From NCBI GenBank assembly GCA_002325825.1, contig DCSW01000090.1, positions 1-5,409 of the forward strand: DNA of 5,409 nt. Reading direction: 5' to 3'. Of this stretch, positions 1 through 5,409 are shown piece after piece (within the stretch, counting starts at the first letter, position 1; each line of letters opens with the position of its first letter). The translations under genes and the position numbers were made by a program. Below the pieces are notes generated by a model, which saw only the letters and a list, made by a program, of their open reading frames with translations, did no database searches and was not told the DNA's origin. The stretch is from Collimonas sp. UBA1456. GTDB taxonomy: Bacteria > Pseudomonadota > Gammaproteobacteria > Burkholderiales > Burkholderiaceae_D.

Positions 1-32
1 AAAGATTTCGAACAGGCTCTAAGAAAGCGAAC

Positions 33-39
33 AAGGAAA
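33..39 (+). promoter_or_regulatory. Ribosome binding site of galU
   Basis: The purine run AAGGAAA ends five bases before the ATG at 45. It is a good Shine-Dalgarno match at normal spacing and supports that start. No promoter can be assigned because only 44 bases precede the gene. Confidence 0.75.
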
Positions 40-44
40 CCATC

Positions 45-920
45 ATGAGCACCATTAAAAAAGCCGTATTCCCTGTTGCCGGCCTGGGCAGCCGATTTTT
101 GCCCGCTACCAAAGCGCAGCCGAAAGAGATGCTGCCGATCGTCGATAGGCCTTTGATTCAGTATGCGGTGGAAGAAGCAGTGGCGGCCGGCATCACCGAC
201 ATGGTGTTCATCACCGGTCGTAACAAGCGCGCGATAGAAGACCATTTCGACAAGGCCTACGAGCTGGAAACCGAACTGGAGGCAGCCGGTAAGGAGTGCT
301 TGCTGGAGTTGGTGCAGAATGTGATCCCCAAACATATCAATTGCATTTTCATTCGCCAATCGGAAATGCTCGGTCTCGGTCACGCTGTGTTGTGTGCGCG
401 GCCGGTGGTGGGCAACGATCCGTTCGCAGTCTTGCTGGCCGATGATTTCATGGATGTCGGGCCCGGCCAGAAGCTGGTACTAGCGCAGATGACAGACATT
501 TTCGCGCACGAACAATCGAGCATGCTGGCAGTGCAGGATGTGCCCCATGCCGAGACCAAGCAATACGGCATCGTCAGCATTGATCCTTATCGGCCAAACC
601 TAGAGAAGATCAACAGTATCGTCGAAAAGCCAGCACCGGATCAGGCGCCATCGACTCTTGCGATAGTGGGGCGCTATGTGCTGACCAATGCTATTTTCGA
701 TCATCTGGAGGAATTGGGCAAAGGTGCCGGCGGCGAGATTCAGCTGACCGACGGGATCGCCGCGTTGATGCAGCATGAGCGCGTGCTGGCCTACCGCTAT
801 GCCGGACAGCGTTATGATTGCGGCTCCAAGTTGGGTTATTTGAAAGCGACACTGGAGATGGGGTTGAAGCATCCGGAAACCGGCGCTGCTTTTGCTGCAT
901 ACCTGAAAAAATTCAGTTGA
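45..920 (+). CDS. galU: UTP-glucose-1-phosphate uridylyltransferase (UDP-glucose pyrophosphorylase)
   Basis: This cytosolic enzyme makes UDP-glucose and pyrophosphate from UTP and glucose-1-phosphate, supplying glucosyl units for LPS, capsule, trehalose or glycogen-type polymers and for UDP-galactose and UDP-glucuronate. The 291-residue protein has the usual bacterial GalU length and is complete. Visible family motifs are the N-terminal nucleotide-binding signature GLGSRFLP (13-20) followed by KAQPKEMLPI (23-32), GLGHAVLCA (110-118), the metal-site stretch LLADDF (130-135), VEKP (193-196, with the sugar-phosphate-contacting lysine at 195), GEIQLTD (230-236) and YDCGSKLGYLKA (257-268). The start at 45 is set by a Shine-Dalgarno sequence and by alignment of the KKAVFPVAGLG opening with the family. 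The def pseudogene follows after a 64-base gap on the same strand. No strong hairpin terminator is visible just after the stop, so transcription may run into the pseudogene. All key motifs are intact, so it is probably functional. Confidence 0.97.
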   Translation: MSTIKKAVFPVAGLGSRFLPATKAQPKEMLPIVDRPLIQYAVEEAVAAGITDMVFITGRNKRAIEDHFDKAYELETELEAAGKECLLELVQNVIPKHINCIFIRQSEMLGLGHAVLCARPVVGNDPFAVLLADDFMDVGPGQKLVLAQMTDIFAHEQSSMLAVQDVPHAETKQYGIVSIDPYRPNLEKINSIVEKPAPDQAPSTLAIVGRYVLTNAIFDHLEELGKGAGGEIQLTDGIAALMQHERVLAYRYAGQRYDCGSKLGYLKATLEMGLKHPETGAAFAAYLKKFS

Positions 921-984
921 TTAGTGTGCCATAGTTCTGAATTAGTTTTTCCTTATTTGTAAACAATCCGAATAAAAGTAAGTC

Positions 985-1522
985 ATGACCGTTTGTGAAA
1001 TCTTCAAGATGGGTGATCCTCGTTTGTTGCGGTAAGCTGAATCTGTCACTGTTTTTTGCACAACCGAGCCGGATACTCTAATTGCCGACATGTTCGAGAC
1101 TATGCACGCGGCCAATGGCGCCAGTCTGGCGGCACCGCAGATTGGCGTCAGTCTACAACTGGTGATTTTTGGTTTCAGTAATAACGTTCGCTACCAGGAT
1201 GCCGAAGAGGTGCCGGAAACGGTGCTGGTCAATCCGATCTTGAGGCCGCTGTCGGAATAGCTCGGAGATGGTTGGGAAGGTTGTTTATCGGTGCCCGGGC
1301 TGCGTGGCATAATGCCGCGCTGGACCTTAGCTCCGTTACGACGGTTTCGATCAATTTGGCGCGCGCATCAGCCGCGGTGTTGATGGCTTTCATGCCCGCG
1401 TGGTGCAGCGTGAGTGCGATTATATGGACGATATTTTGTACCCGATACGGATAAAGGATTTAACCCGTTTTGGCTATATCGCAATATTGCTCTCGGAGCT
1501 GGACCCGAATCACGACGATTGA
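985..1522 (+). pseudogene. def: Decayed peptide deformylase (def) pseudogene
   Basis: The ancestral enzyme is a metal hydrolase that removes the N-formyl group from new proteins. Joined across its lesions, the region gives about 178 codons, a normal deformylase length, from MTVCEIFKMGDPRLLR at 985 to SELDPNHDD before the TGA at 1520-1522. Visible damage: a TAA at 1033-1035 in place of the 17th codon; a TAG at 1258-1260; and one extra base around 1324-1330, after which the frame shifts by +1 and continues as LRYDGFDQFGARI. The first motif, normally GxGLAAPQ, reads GASLAAPQ (1117-1140). The second, EGCLS (1276-1290), is intact with its cysteine ligand. The third, normally HECDH, reads RECDY (1409-1423), so both histidine ligands are lost. 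Stops, a frameshift and loss of ligands together make sequencing error unlikely. Another def copy elsewhere in the genome is presumed, since the activity is usually essential. Confidence 0.93.
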
Positions 1523-1613
1523 GTTTGGTGTCTGTTGTTGCTTCGGTATCGCCGTTGAATGTTCTTCATTACAACCAAGGGTAGCCTTGCTAAATGTCTC
1601 AATTATCTTGAAA

Positions 1614-1637
1614 CTATTGGGTAAAGCTATTCAATAG
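1614..1637. promoter_or_regulatory. Operator-like inverted repeat
   Basis: CTATTG (1614-1619) and CAATAG (1632-1637) form a perfect 6-base inverted repeat with a 12-base spacer. The repeat lies immediately upstream of the TATAAT at 1643 and covers the place where a -35 box would sit. This is a plausible site for a dimeric regulator of the antiporter, but six-base arms can arise by chance and no regulator is encoded nearby. Confidence 0.3.
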
Positions 1638-1648
1638 CGTAGTATAAT
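1617..1648 (+). promoter_or_regulatory. Candidate sigma-70 promoter for the antiporter
   Basis: A perfect -10 consensus TATAAT lies at 1643-1648. The best nearby -35 is TTGGGT at 1617-1622, which leaves a long 20-base spacer; TTGAAA at 1608-1613 matches better but is 29 bases away. The -10 is convincing by sequence and the -35 is not, so the promoter may be weak or activator-dependent. Confidence 0.38.
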
Positions 1649-1788
1649 TTCGCTGCTCACTTGCAGTCGAGCCGGGTGGTTTCTTGCTTGATAGCCGCCA
1701 AGCTGGCGTAGCGTCATTGCCTTTCCGTGCGCGTTCTTCGGTTCCTTCCTTGTTCGCGCGAATCTCCTGATGACTTGCCGATTCTCAT

Positions 1789-1795
1789 GAGGAAA
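1789..1795 (+). promoter_or_regulatory. Ribosome binding site of the antiporter
   Basis: GAGGAAA lies eight bases before the ATG at 1804, a strong Shine-Dalgarno match at good spacing. It fixes the start of the antiporter. Confidence 0.75.
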
Positions 1796-1803
1796 GCCTG
1801 CCC

Positions 1804-3570
1804 ATGCATCATGCAGTAGAAACGTTTATCCAGGATCTAGCCGTGATCATGTTGATCGCTGGCGTTGTTACGGTATTGTTCAAGCGCTTCAAGCAACCGG
1901 TCGTGCTTGGCTACATCGTCGCCGGCGTGATTATCGGCCCATACACACCGCCATTCTCGTTCATTACGGACGAGCGCACGATCCATATTCTGGCTGAACT
2001 GGGTGTGATCTTTCTATTATTTTCGCTGGGTTTGGAGTTCAGCCTGAAGAAGCTTGGCAAGGTGAGTGTAACCGCCTTTGTGGCGGCTCTGGCCGAAATC
2101 ACCCTAATGCTGTGGATCGGCTATGAAATCGGCATCTATTTCGGTTGGAAGCAGATGGATGCGGTGTTCCTCGGTGCGATGTTGTCAGTTTCCTCGACCA
2201 CCATCATCGTCAAGGCGCTCAACGAGCTAGATATGAAGCGCGAGAAATTTGCGCAGCTGATTTTCGGTATTCTGATTGTCGAAGATGTGCTAGCGATCGG
2301 TATGATCGCGTTTCTGTCGGGCGTCGCCACCAGTGGTTCAGTGGATGCCGGCGATGCCGCGATCACGATCGGCAAGCTGGTGCTGTTCATGATTGTTGCG
2401 CTGGTAGCGGGAATACTTATCGTGCCGCGCTTGCTGGACTATGTTGCCAAGTTCAAGAGTAAGGAAATGCTGTTGGTGACATTGCTTGGCCTGTGTTTCG
2501 GCTTTTGTCTGCTGGTCATGAAATTAGAATATAGCGTGGCGCTCGGCGCCTTCCTGATCGGTGCTGTGATGGCTGAATCGCGCCACCTGCACCAGATAGA
2601 ACGACTGATAGAACCGGTGCGCGACATGTTCAGTGCGATCTTTTTCGTCGCCATCGGGTTGTTGTTCAACCCCTCGATACTGGCACAATACTGGCTACCG
2701 ATTGCCGTGATTACGGTCGCAGTGGTGTTGGGCAAGGTGGTCAGCTGCGGCATGGCGACTTTCCTCTCCGGTCACGATGGCCGCACCTCGATGCGGGTCG
2801 GCATGGGCTTGTCGCAGATCGGTGAATTCTCGTTCATTATCGCTGCATTGGGTGTGAGCCTGAAGGTGACAAGCGATTTCCTGTACCCGACCGTGGTGGC
2901 AGTTTCGGCCGTGACGACGTTGCTGACACCGTATCTGATCAAGCTGGCGGATCCGTTGTCGACCCGCCTGGCGAAGGCGATGCCGGAAAAAGTGGCTTCG
3001 GTATTAGGCATGTATTCGACCTGGTTGGATAGTTTGCAGCCGCAGGGCGATCGCGCAGAACTGTCGCGCATCATCCGCCGTATCCTGACGCAAGTGGTAG
3101 TCAATCTGGCGCTGGTGGCAGCGATCTTTATCGTTAGCGGCTATTTCGCCGGCAAGCTTGGTACGCTCATGTCTGGCTGGGTTGCCGATTCACAAGTGCA
3201 GGATGCCATCGTGTGGGGTGGGGCGTTGCTCATATCGCTACCTTTCCTGGTCGCCACTTATCGCAAGTTGTACGCGCTGAGCATGCTACTGGCCGAGATC
3301 AGCGTCACGCCGGAATGGGCCGGCTCATACAATCATGCGGTGCGGCGGGTCATCGCTGAGGTCATTCCGGTGGTGTCGATTGTCGGCATCATGCTGATGA
3401 TTACCGCTCTGAGCAGCCGTATTTTGCCGCCGACCAATCTGTTAATACTGGTACTGGTTGCGGCGGCTGTGTTGGTATTGGTGTTGTGGCAACGATTTGT
3501 GAAGCTGCATTCGCGGTTGCAAATTGCGTTGCGAGAAACATTGGCTGAAAAGCCCGACGAAAGTCAATGA
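1804..3570 (+). CDS. CPA2/Kef-type monovalent cation:proton antiporter without RCK domain
   Basis: This 588-residue inner-membrane protein should exchange K+ or Na+ for protons. Residues about 10-385 form the Na+/H+ exchanger domain of the CPA2 (KefB/KefC/YbaL) family. Visible motifs are LGYIVAGVIIGP (35-46), LGLEFSLKKLGKV (75-87), SSTTIIVKALNE (130-141), the acidic pair E160-D161 at the position of the ion-binding aspartate in VEDVLAIG, and GLSQIGEFSFIIAALG (335-350). Kef and YbaL proteins of similar length end in a cytosolic TrkA-N (Rossmann) domain. This one instead has a short polar linker (about 385-425) and about four more hydrophobic segments (roughly 430-450, 467-487, 518-538, 543-563), then a short charged tail. 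No GxGxxG nucleotide-binding motif is seen. Family membership is secure; ion preference and gating cannot be read from sequence. It appears to be transcribed alone, between a leader and a terminator-like repeat. Confidence 0.93.
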   Translation: MHHAVETFIQDLAVIMLIAGVVTVLFKRFKQPVVLGYIVAGVIIGPYTPPFSFITDERTIHILAELGVIFLLFSLGLEFSLKKLGKVSVTAFVAALAEITLMLWIGYEIGIYFGWKQMDAVFLGAMLSVSSTTIIVKALNELDMKREKFAQLIFGILIVEDVLAIGMIAFLSGVATSGSVDAGDAAITIGKLVLFMIVALVAGILIVPRLLDYVAKFKSKEMLLVTLLGLCFGFCLLVMKLEYSVALGAFLIGAVMAESRHLHQIERLIEPVRDMFSAIFFVAIGLLFNPSILAQYWLPIAVITVAVVLGKVVSCGMATFLSGHDGRTSMRVGMGLSQIGEFSFIIAALGVSLKVTSDFLYPTVVAVSAVTTLLTPYLIKLADPLSTRLAKAMPEKVASVLGMYSTWLDSLQPQGDRAELSRIIRRILTQVVVNLALVAAIFIVSGYFAGKLGTLMSGWVADSQVQDAIVWGGALLISLPFLVATYRKLYALSMLLAEISVTPEWAGSYNHAVRRVIAEVIPVVSIVGIMLMITALSSRILPPTNLLILVLVAAAVLVLVLWQRFVKLHSRLQIALRETLAEKPDESQ

Positions 3571-3581
3571 TATTCATGTGT

Positions 3582-3619
3582 CAGAGCGTGGATTGAGTTA
3601 AAAATTGACGCTCTGTTTT
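3582..3619 (+). terminator. Probable Rho-independent terminator after the antiporter
   Basis: A perfect 8-base inverted repeat, CAGAGCGT (3582-3589) and ACGCTCTG (3608-3615), starts 11 bases after the antiporter stop and is followed directly by TTTT and then GGTT. The 18-base loop is large and the T run short, so it may be a weak terminator. Confidence 0.5.
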
Positions 3620-3628
3620 GGTTAAAAT
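3605..3628 (+). promoter_or_regulatory. Possible promoter elements for rpiA
   Basis: TTGACG (3605-3610) is a near-consensus -35 and TAAAAT (3623-3628) a near-consensus -10, but only 12 bases separate them, too few for a normal sigma-70 promoter. Each may work with a poorer partner. The -35-like box overlaps the downstream arm of the preceding inverted repeat. Confidence 0.25.
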
Positions 3629-3659
3629 AGCAGCTTTACTTCTTCTTTAAGACCACGCC

Positions 3660-4340
3660 ATGACTGCTATGACCCAGGATGAACTCAAGCTAACTGTTGC
3701 CAGAGAAGCAATCAAATATGTTGTCGATGGTCAGATTGTCGGTGTCGGCACTGGTTCGACCGCTAATTTTTTCATCGATGAGCTGGCCAAGATCAAGCAT
3801 CGCATCAAGGGTGCGGTGCCTTCTTCCGAGGCGACTGCGGCGCGTTTGCGTGCGCATGACATCGAGATGTATGACTTGAGTCAGGTGGCGACCATGCCGG
3901 TATATATCGATGGCGCTGACGAAATCAATGCCGAGGGGGCGATGATCAAGGGCGGCGGTGCGGCGTTAACGCGTGAGAAAGTCGTGGCGTCGGTGGCGGA
4001 GAGGTTTATCTGTATCGCGGATGGTTCGAAGTTGGTGAAGGTGCTGGGTAAATTTCCATTGCCGATCGAGGTGATTCCGATGGCCCAGGCGGTGGTCGCG
4101 CTTAAACTGACCAAACTGGGCGGTGAGCCACGTTTGCGTTTTAAGGGTGGTAAGCCGTTGATTACCGACAATGGTTGCGTAATTATCGATATGCATAACC
4201 TGACGCTTTCTGATCCGGTGGGGTTGGAGCGGCAGATCAATCAGATCACCGGAGTGGTGACGGTTGGTTTGTTTGCGCAGCAGGGGGCGGATATTTGTTT
4301 GTTGGGTACGCCTGATGGTGTGAAGACATTGACATTTTAA
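3660..4340 (+). CDS. rpiA: Ribose-5-phosphate isomerase A
   Basis: This cytosolic enzyme interconverts ribose-5-phosphate and ribulose-5-phosphate in the non-oxidative pentose phosphate pathway, providing ribose for nucleotides (and the Calvin cycle where present). The 226-residue protein shows all RpiA hallmarks: the phosphate loop GTGSTAN (30-36), PSSEAT (54-59), DGADE (84-88, two active-site aspartates), KGGGAALTREK (97-107, catalytic glutamate at 106 and lysine at 97) and the C-terminal stretch NQITGVVTVGLFAQQGAD (194-211). The numbering is exactly three ahead of E. coli RpiA (D81, D84, K94, E103 from memory), so the in-frame ATG at 3669 (MTQDELK) matches the usual family start. The ATG at 3660 is kept because the weak Shine-Dalgarno-like TAAGA (3648-3652) is seven bases before it but 16 before the second ATG. 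The gene is intact and stands alone. Confidence 0.97.
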   Translation: MTAMTQDELKLTVAREAIKYVVDGQIVGVGTGSTANFFIDELAKIKHRIKGAVPSSEATAARLRAHDIEMYDLSQVATMPVYIDGADEINAEGAMIKGGGAALTREKVVASVAERFICIADGSKLVKVLGKFPLPIEVIPMAQAVVALKLTKLGGEPRLRFKGGKPLITDNGCVIIDMHNLTLSDPVGLERQINQITGVVTVGLFAQQGADICLLGTPDGVKTLTF

Positions 4341-4352
4341 GGAATTAGTTCT

Positions 4353-4429
4353 GCAGGTTCAATATCTGCCGTATCCCATGAGAATGGTCGTATCTCCTGA
4401 GAAATTGGTAGATATTTGGCGCAACCTGC
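4353..4429. repeat. Compound inverted repeat with internal direct repeats
   Basis: Outer arms GCAGGTT (4353-4359) and AACCTGC (4423-4429) pair perfectly. Inner arms AATATCTGCC (4361-4370) and GGTAGATATT (4407-4416) pair over ten positions with one G-U. The loop holds two 14-base direct repeats, GTATCCCATGAGAA (4371-4384) and GTATCTCCTGAGAA (4390-4403), with two differences and a 19-base period. It starts 12 bases after the rpiA stop and could fold in the rpiA 3' end. I do not recognise the element. Confidence 0.55.
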
Positions 4430-4469
4430 TGCGTAGCTAAATGGCGTCAGAGTTTTTCCGTGGTTCTTT

Positions 4470-4494
4470 GCAGAGAATGACTCTGCTTCCTTTT
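4470..4494 (+). terminator. Hairpin followed by a pyrimidine run, possible rpiA terminator
   Basis: GCAGAG (4470-4475), loop AATGA, and CTCTGC (4481-4486) form a perfect 6-base stem followed by TTCCTTTT. This resembles a Rho-independent terminator about 130 bases after the rpiA stop, with an interrupted T run. The same downstream arm can alternatively pair with CAGAGT at 4448-4453. Confidence 0.45.
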
Positions 4495-4570
4495 AACGGC
4501 TCACGGAGTGAATTTGATGGTGCATCAGCTTTGTTCGTCTGATGTTACTTAAAACGGCTTCTACTCCGTG
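4495..4570. repeat. Nested inverted repeat with flanking direct repeats
   Basis: CACGGAGT (4502-4509) and ACTCCGTG (4563-4570) are perfect 8-base inverted arms. Inside them CATCAG (4523-4528) and CTGATG (4539-4544) form a second hairpin. AACGGCT occurs directly before the left arm (4495-4501) and shortly before the right arm (4553-4559). The layout is that of a structured extragenic element; identity unknown. Confidence 0.5.
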
Positions 4571-4585
4571 AAAGCTAGCTGGGTG

Positions 4586-4677
4586 CGGTCCGACGGCCGT
4601 TTACTTTCTGCTTCGTCAAAAAGTAAACAAAAAGGCGATCTCACAGCCATTGTCTGCCGTTGGCGTGTCGGGGACCG
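4586..4677. repeat. REP-like extragenic palindromic element
   Basis: The core is a perfect 9-base inverted repeat, GTTTACTTT (4599-4607) and AAAGTAAAC (4620-4628), with the loop CTGCTTCGTCAA. It is framed by CGGTCCGAC (4586-4594) and GTCGGGGACCG (4667-4677), which pair with a two-base bulge. The core with TGCTTCGTCAA and a following AAAAAGGCGA resembles, from memory, a palindromic repeat scattered between genes in many beta- and gammaproteobacteria. The copy number in this genome cannot be known from the window. Confidence 0.5.
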
Positions 4678-4756
4678 GAGGGAAGGCAACGTCAGCATGC
4701 GAAAAGTTAAAAACAACGTCAACGTCAGACATTAATTCAAAACCAGCCCTACCCAT

Positions 4757-5409
4757 TTAACTAACTACGGAGAACATGCGCTTGCGTTTCGTGTATTCGA
4801 TCGAGTTGATGGCGACTGTTGCGATGAAGCCGGATGCGAATCCAGGTGATGGCCAGACGGATTTTTCATAGTTTGTCTTTGTCGCTGGTTGTGGCCGCGC
4901 CACGTTTTGCGACATAGGCCAACAGCAGCATCACGCGGACCATCTTGCCAATTCGCAGCAGTGTTGGCGCCGGCGACCCTGGCGACCTCGTGCATGGGCG
5001 GAACCGGTGTAGATGCCATGGGTAAGCTGCGAGGCTGCGAGGAAGTTCCAGTGCAGGTTGAGCTGATATAATAACAGATACAGGAAGATCGCCAGCGAAC
5101 CGAATATGACGACGGTTGCTACGGCGACCGTGACTTGCGCCGGCTGCGCGCGCAGCACCGCTTCTCTGGTAATTACGGCCGCGGCGCCGCAGATTGAACT
5201 ACCGGCGCGAATTAGCACTGCGGTATTGCGATTCAAGTTGAATAAACGCGTACCGAGTAGCAGTGCCATGATCAAAGGTTGAGTACAAGATCAGCGCGTC
5301 GGTCATAACGCCGCTCGGGCCGACATGACTATAAAAGCCGCGGTGACTAATGTACCGGAACGGAAAGCGCACTTGGGTCGGCCATGCGGCCATGAATGGC
5401 GCATTAAAA
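4757..5409 (-). pseudogene. Decayed YeiH/UPF0324-family membrane protein gene, N-terminus beyond the window
   Basis: The family (Cons_hypoth698, E. coli YeiH-like) comprises putative membrane transporters of about 340 residues. Read from 5409 downward, pieces of the family lie in different frames. VGPSGVMTDALILYSTF ends at 5274. After an extra base the frame changes to LLLGTRLFNLNRNTAVLI, then AGSSICGAAAV (5206-5174), VTVAVATVVIFG and LAIFLY, up to GIYTGS at about 5000. After another extra base comes HEVA at 4992. Another extra base near 4951-4955 leads to KMVRVMLLLAYVAKRG, ending at a TGA (4868-4866). A last piece, GFIATVAINSI (4831-4799), lies in yet another frame. Residues between HEVA and KMVRV appear deleted, and the usual C-terminal LDTFLLAMAMAALGLTT region is missing. 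The N-terminal third lies outside the window or is lost. A functional protein is not possible. The family match is confident; the exact lesion positions are approximate. Confidence 0.88.

Larger units (their letters stand above)
1523..1803 (+). other. Non-coding leader region upstream of the antiporter
   Basis: This 281-base gap holds no open frame that resembles a protein. It contains a candidate -10 element, an operator-like inverted repeat, a small hairpin at 1696-1708 (CGCCA, loop AGC, TGGCG), a perfect 10-base palindrome TTCGCGCGAA at 1753-1762, and the antiporter ribosome binding site. If the candidate promoter is real, the transcript would carry a leader of roughly 150 bases. I do not recognise a known riboswitch in it. 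Confidence 0.6.
4341..4756. other. Gene-free intergenic region rich in inverted repeats
   Basis: About 416 bases between rpiA and the minus-strand pseudogene hold no recognisable gene. They contain four successive inverted-repeat structures, listed separately, and three copies of CAACGTCA followed by G or A (4687-4695, 4714-4722, 4720-4728, the last two overlapping). The longest notable open stretch is a 20-codon frame at 4378-4440 without a ribosome binding site. Confidence 0.7.

Noticed and set aside
921..984. Intrinsic terminator after galU
   Set aside because: A TTTTT run occurs at about 946, but no convincing GC-rich stem precedes it.
1272..1454. 60-residue open frame on the + strand
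   Set aside because: It runs out of frame through the def remnant, whose real frames give clear deformylase motifs, and it has no ribosome binding site or family likeness.
2145..3104. Open frames of 84-110 residues overlapping the antiporter in other frames
   Set aside because: They are shadows of a strongly coding, motif-rich gene and none has a ribosome binding site or recognisable domain.
4378..4440. 20-codon ORF beginning MRMVVSPEK
   Set aside because: It is very short, lacks a Shine-Dalgarno sequence and lies wholly within a compound inverted repeat, which explains the sequence better.
4341..4756. CRISPR array or insertion sequence as the source of the repeats
   Set aside because: There are no regularly spaced identical repeats with unique spacers, no transposase remnant and no terminal inverted repeats bounding a gene; the structures are separate hairpins.
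4889..5071. 60-residue + strand open frame
   Set aside because: It is antisense to the YeiH-family remnant and its low-complexity, arginine- and cysteine-bearing sequence resembles no protein.

Overview
The window carries three intact chromosomal genes on the + strand, separated by decaying or non-coding DNA. The intact genes are galU (UTP-glucose-1-phosphate uridylyltransferase), a CPA2/Kef-type monovalent cation:proton antiporter, and rpiA (ribose-5-phosphate isomerase A). Protein style and moderate-to-high GC suggest a Gram-negative proteobacterium, most likely a betaproteobacterium (Nitrosomonadales/Gallionellales-like). That placement is inferred from remembered sequence families, not from a search. 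No phage, transposase, CRISPR, tRNA or rRNA signal was seen.

Layout: 1-44 is a leader with the galU ribosome binding site; 45-920 is galU. 985-1522 is a clear pseudogene of peptide deformylase (def): two in-frame stops, one +1 frameshift and loss of both metal-binding histidines of the HExxH motif. 1523-1803 is a non-coding leader with a possible promoter, an operator-like inverted repeat and a small hairpin. 1804-3570 is the antiporter, which lacks the usual cytosolic RCK/TrkA-N domain and ends in a membrane-embedded extension. 3571-3659 holds a terminator-like inverted repeat and weak promoter elements. 3660-4340 is rpiA. 4341-4756 contains no gene but is packed with inverted repeats, one resembling a dispersed REP-like element. 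4757-5409 (minus strand) is a second pseudogene, a YeiH/UPF0324-family membrane protein broken by several frameshifts and cut by the window edge.

The three intact genes do not form an obvious pathway or operon: galU makes UDP-glucose for envelope polysaccharides, the antiporter handles ion and pH balance, and rpiA joins the two branches of the pentose phosphate pathway. They are separated by gaps with their own signals. The main biological story is gene erosion: two independent pseudogenes at different stages of decay lie between conserved housekeeping genes. I found no convincing evidence of a new multi-gene system.
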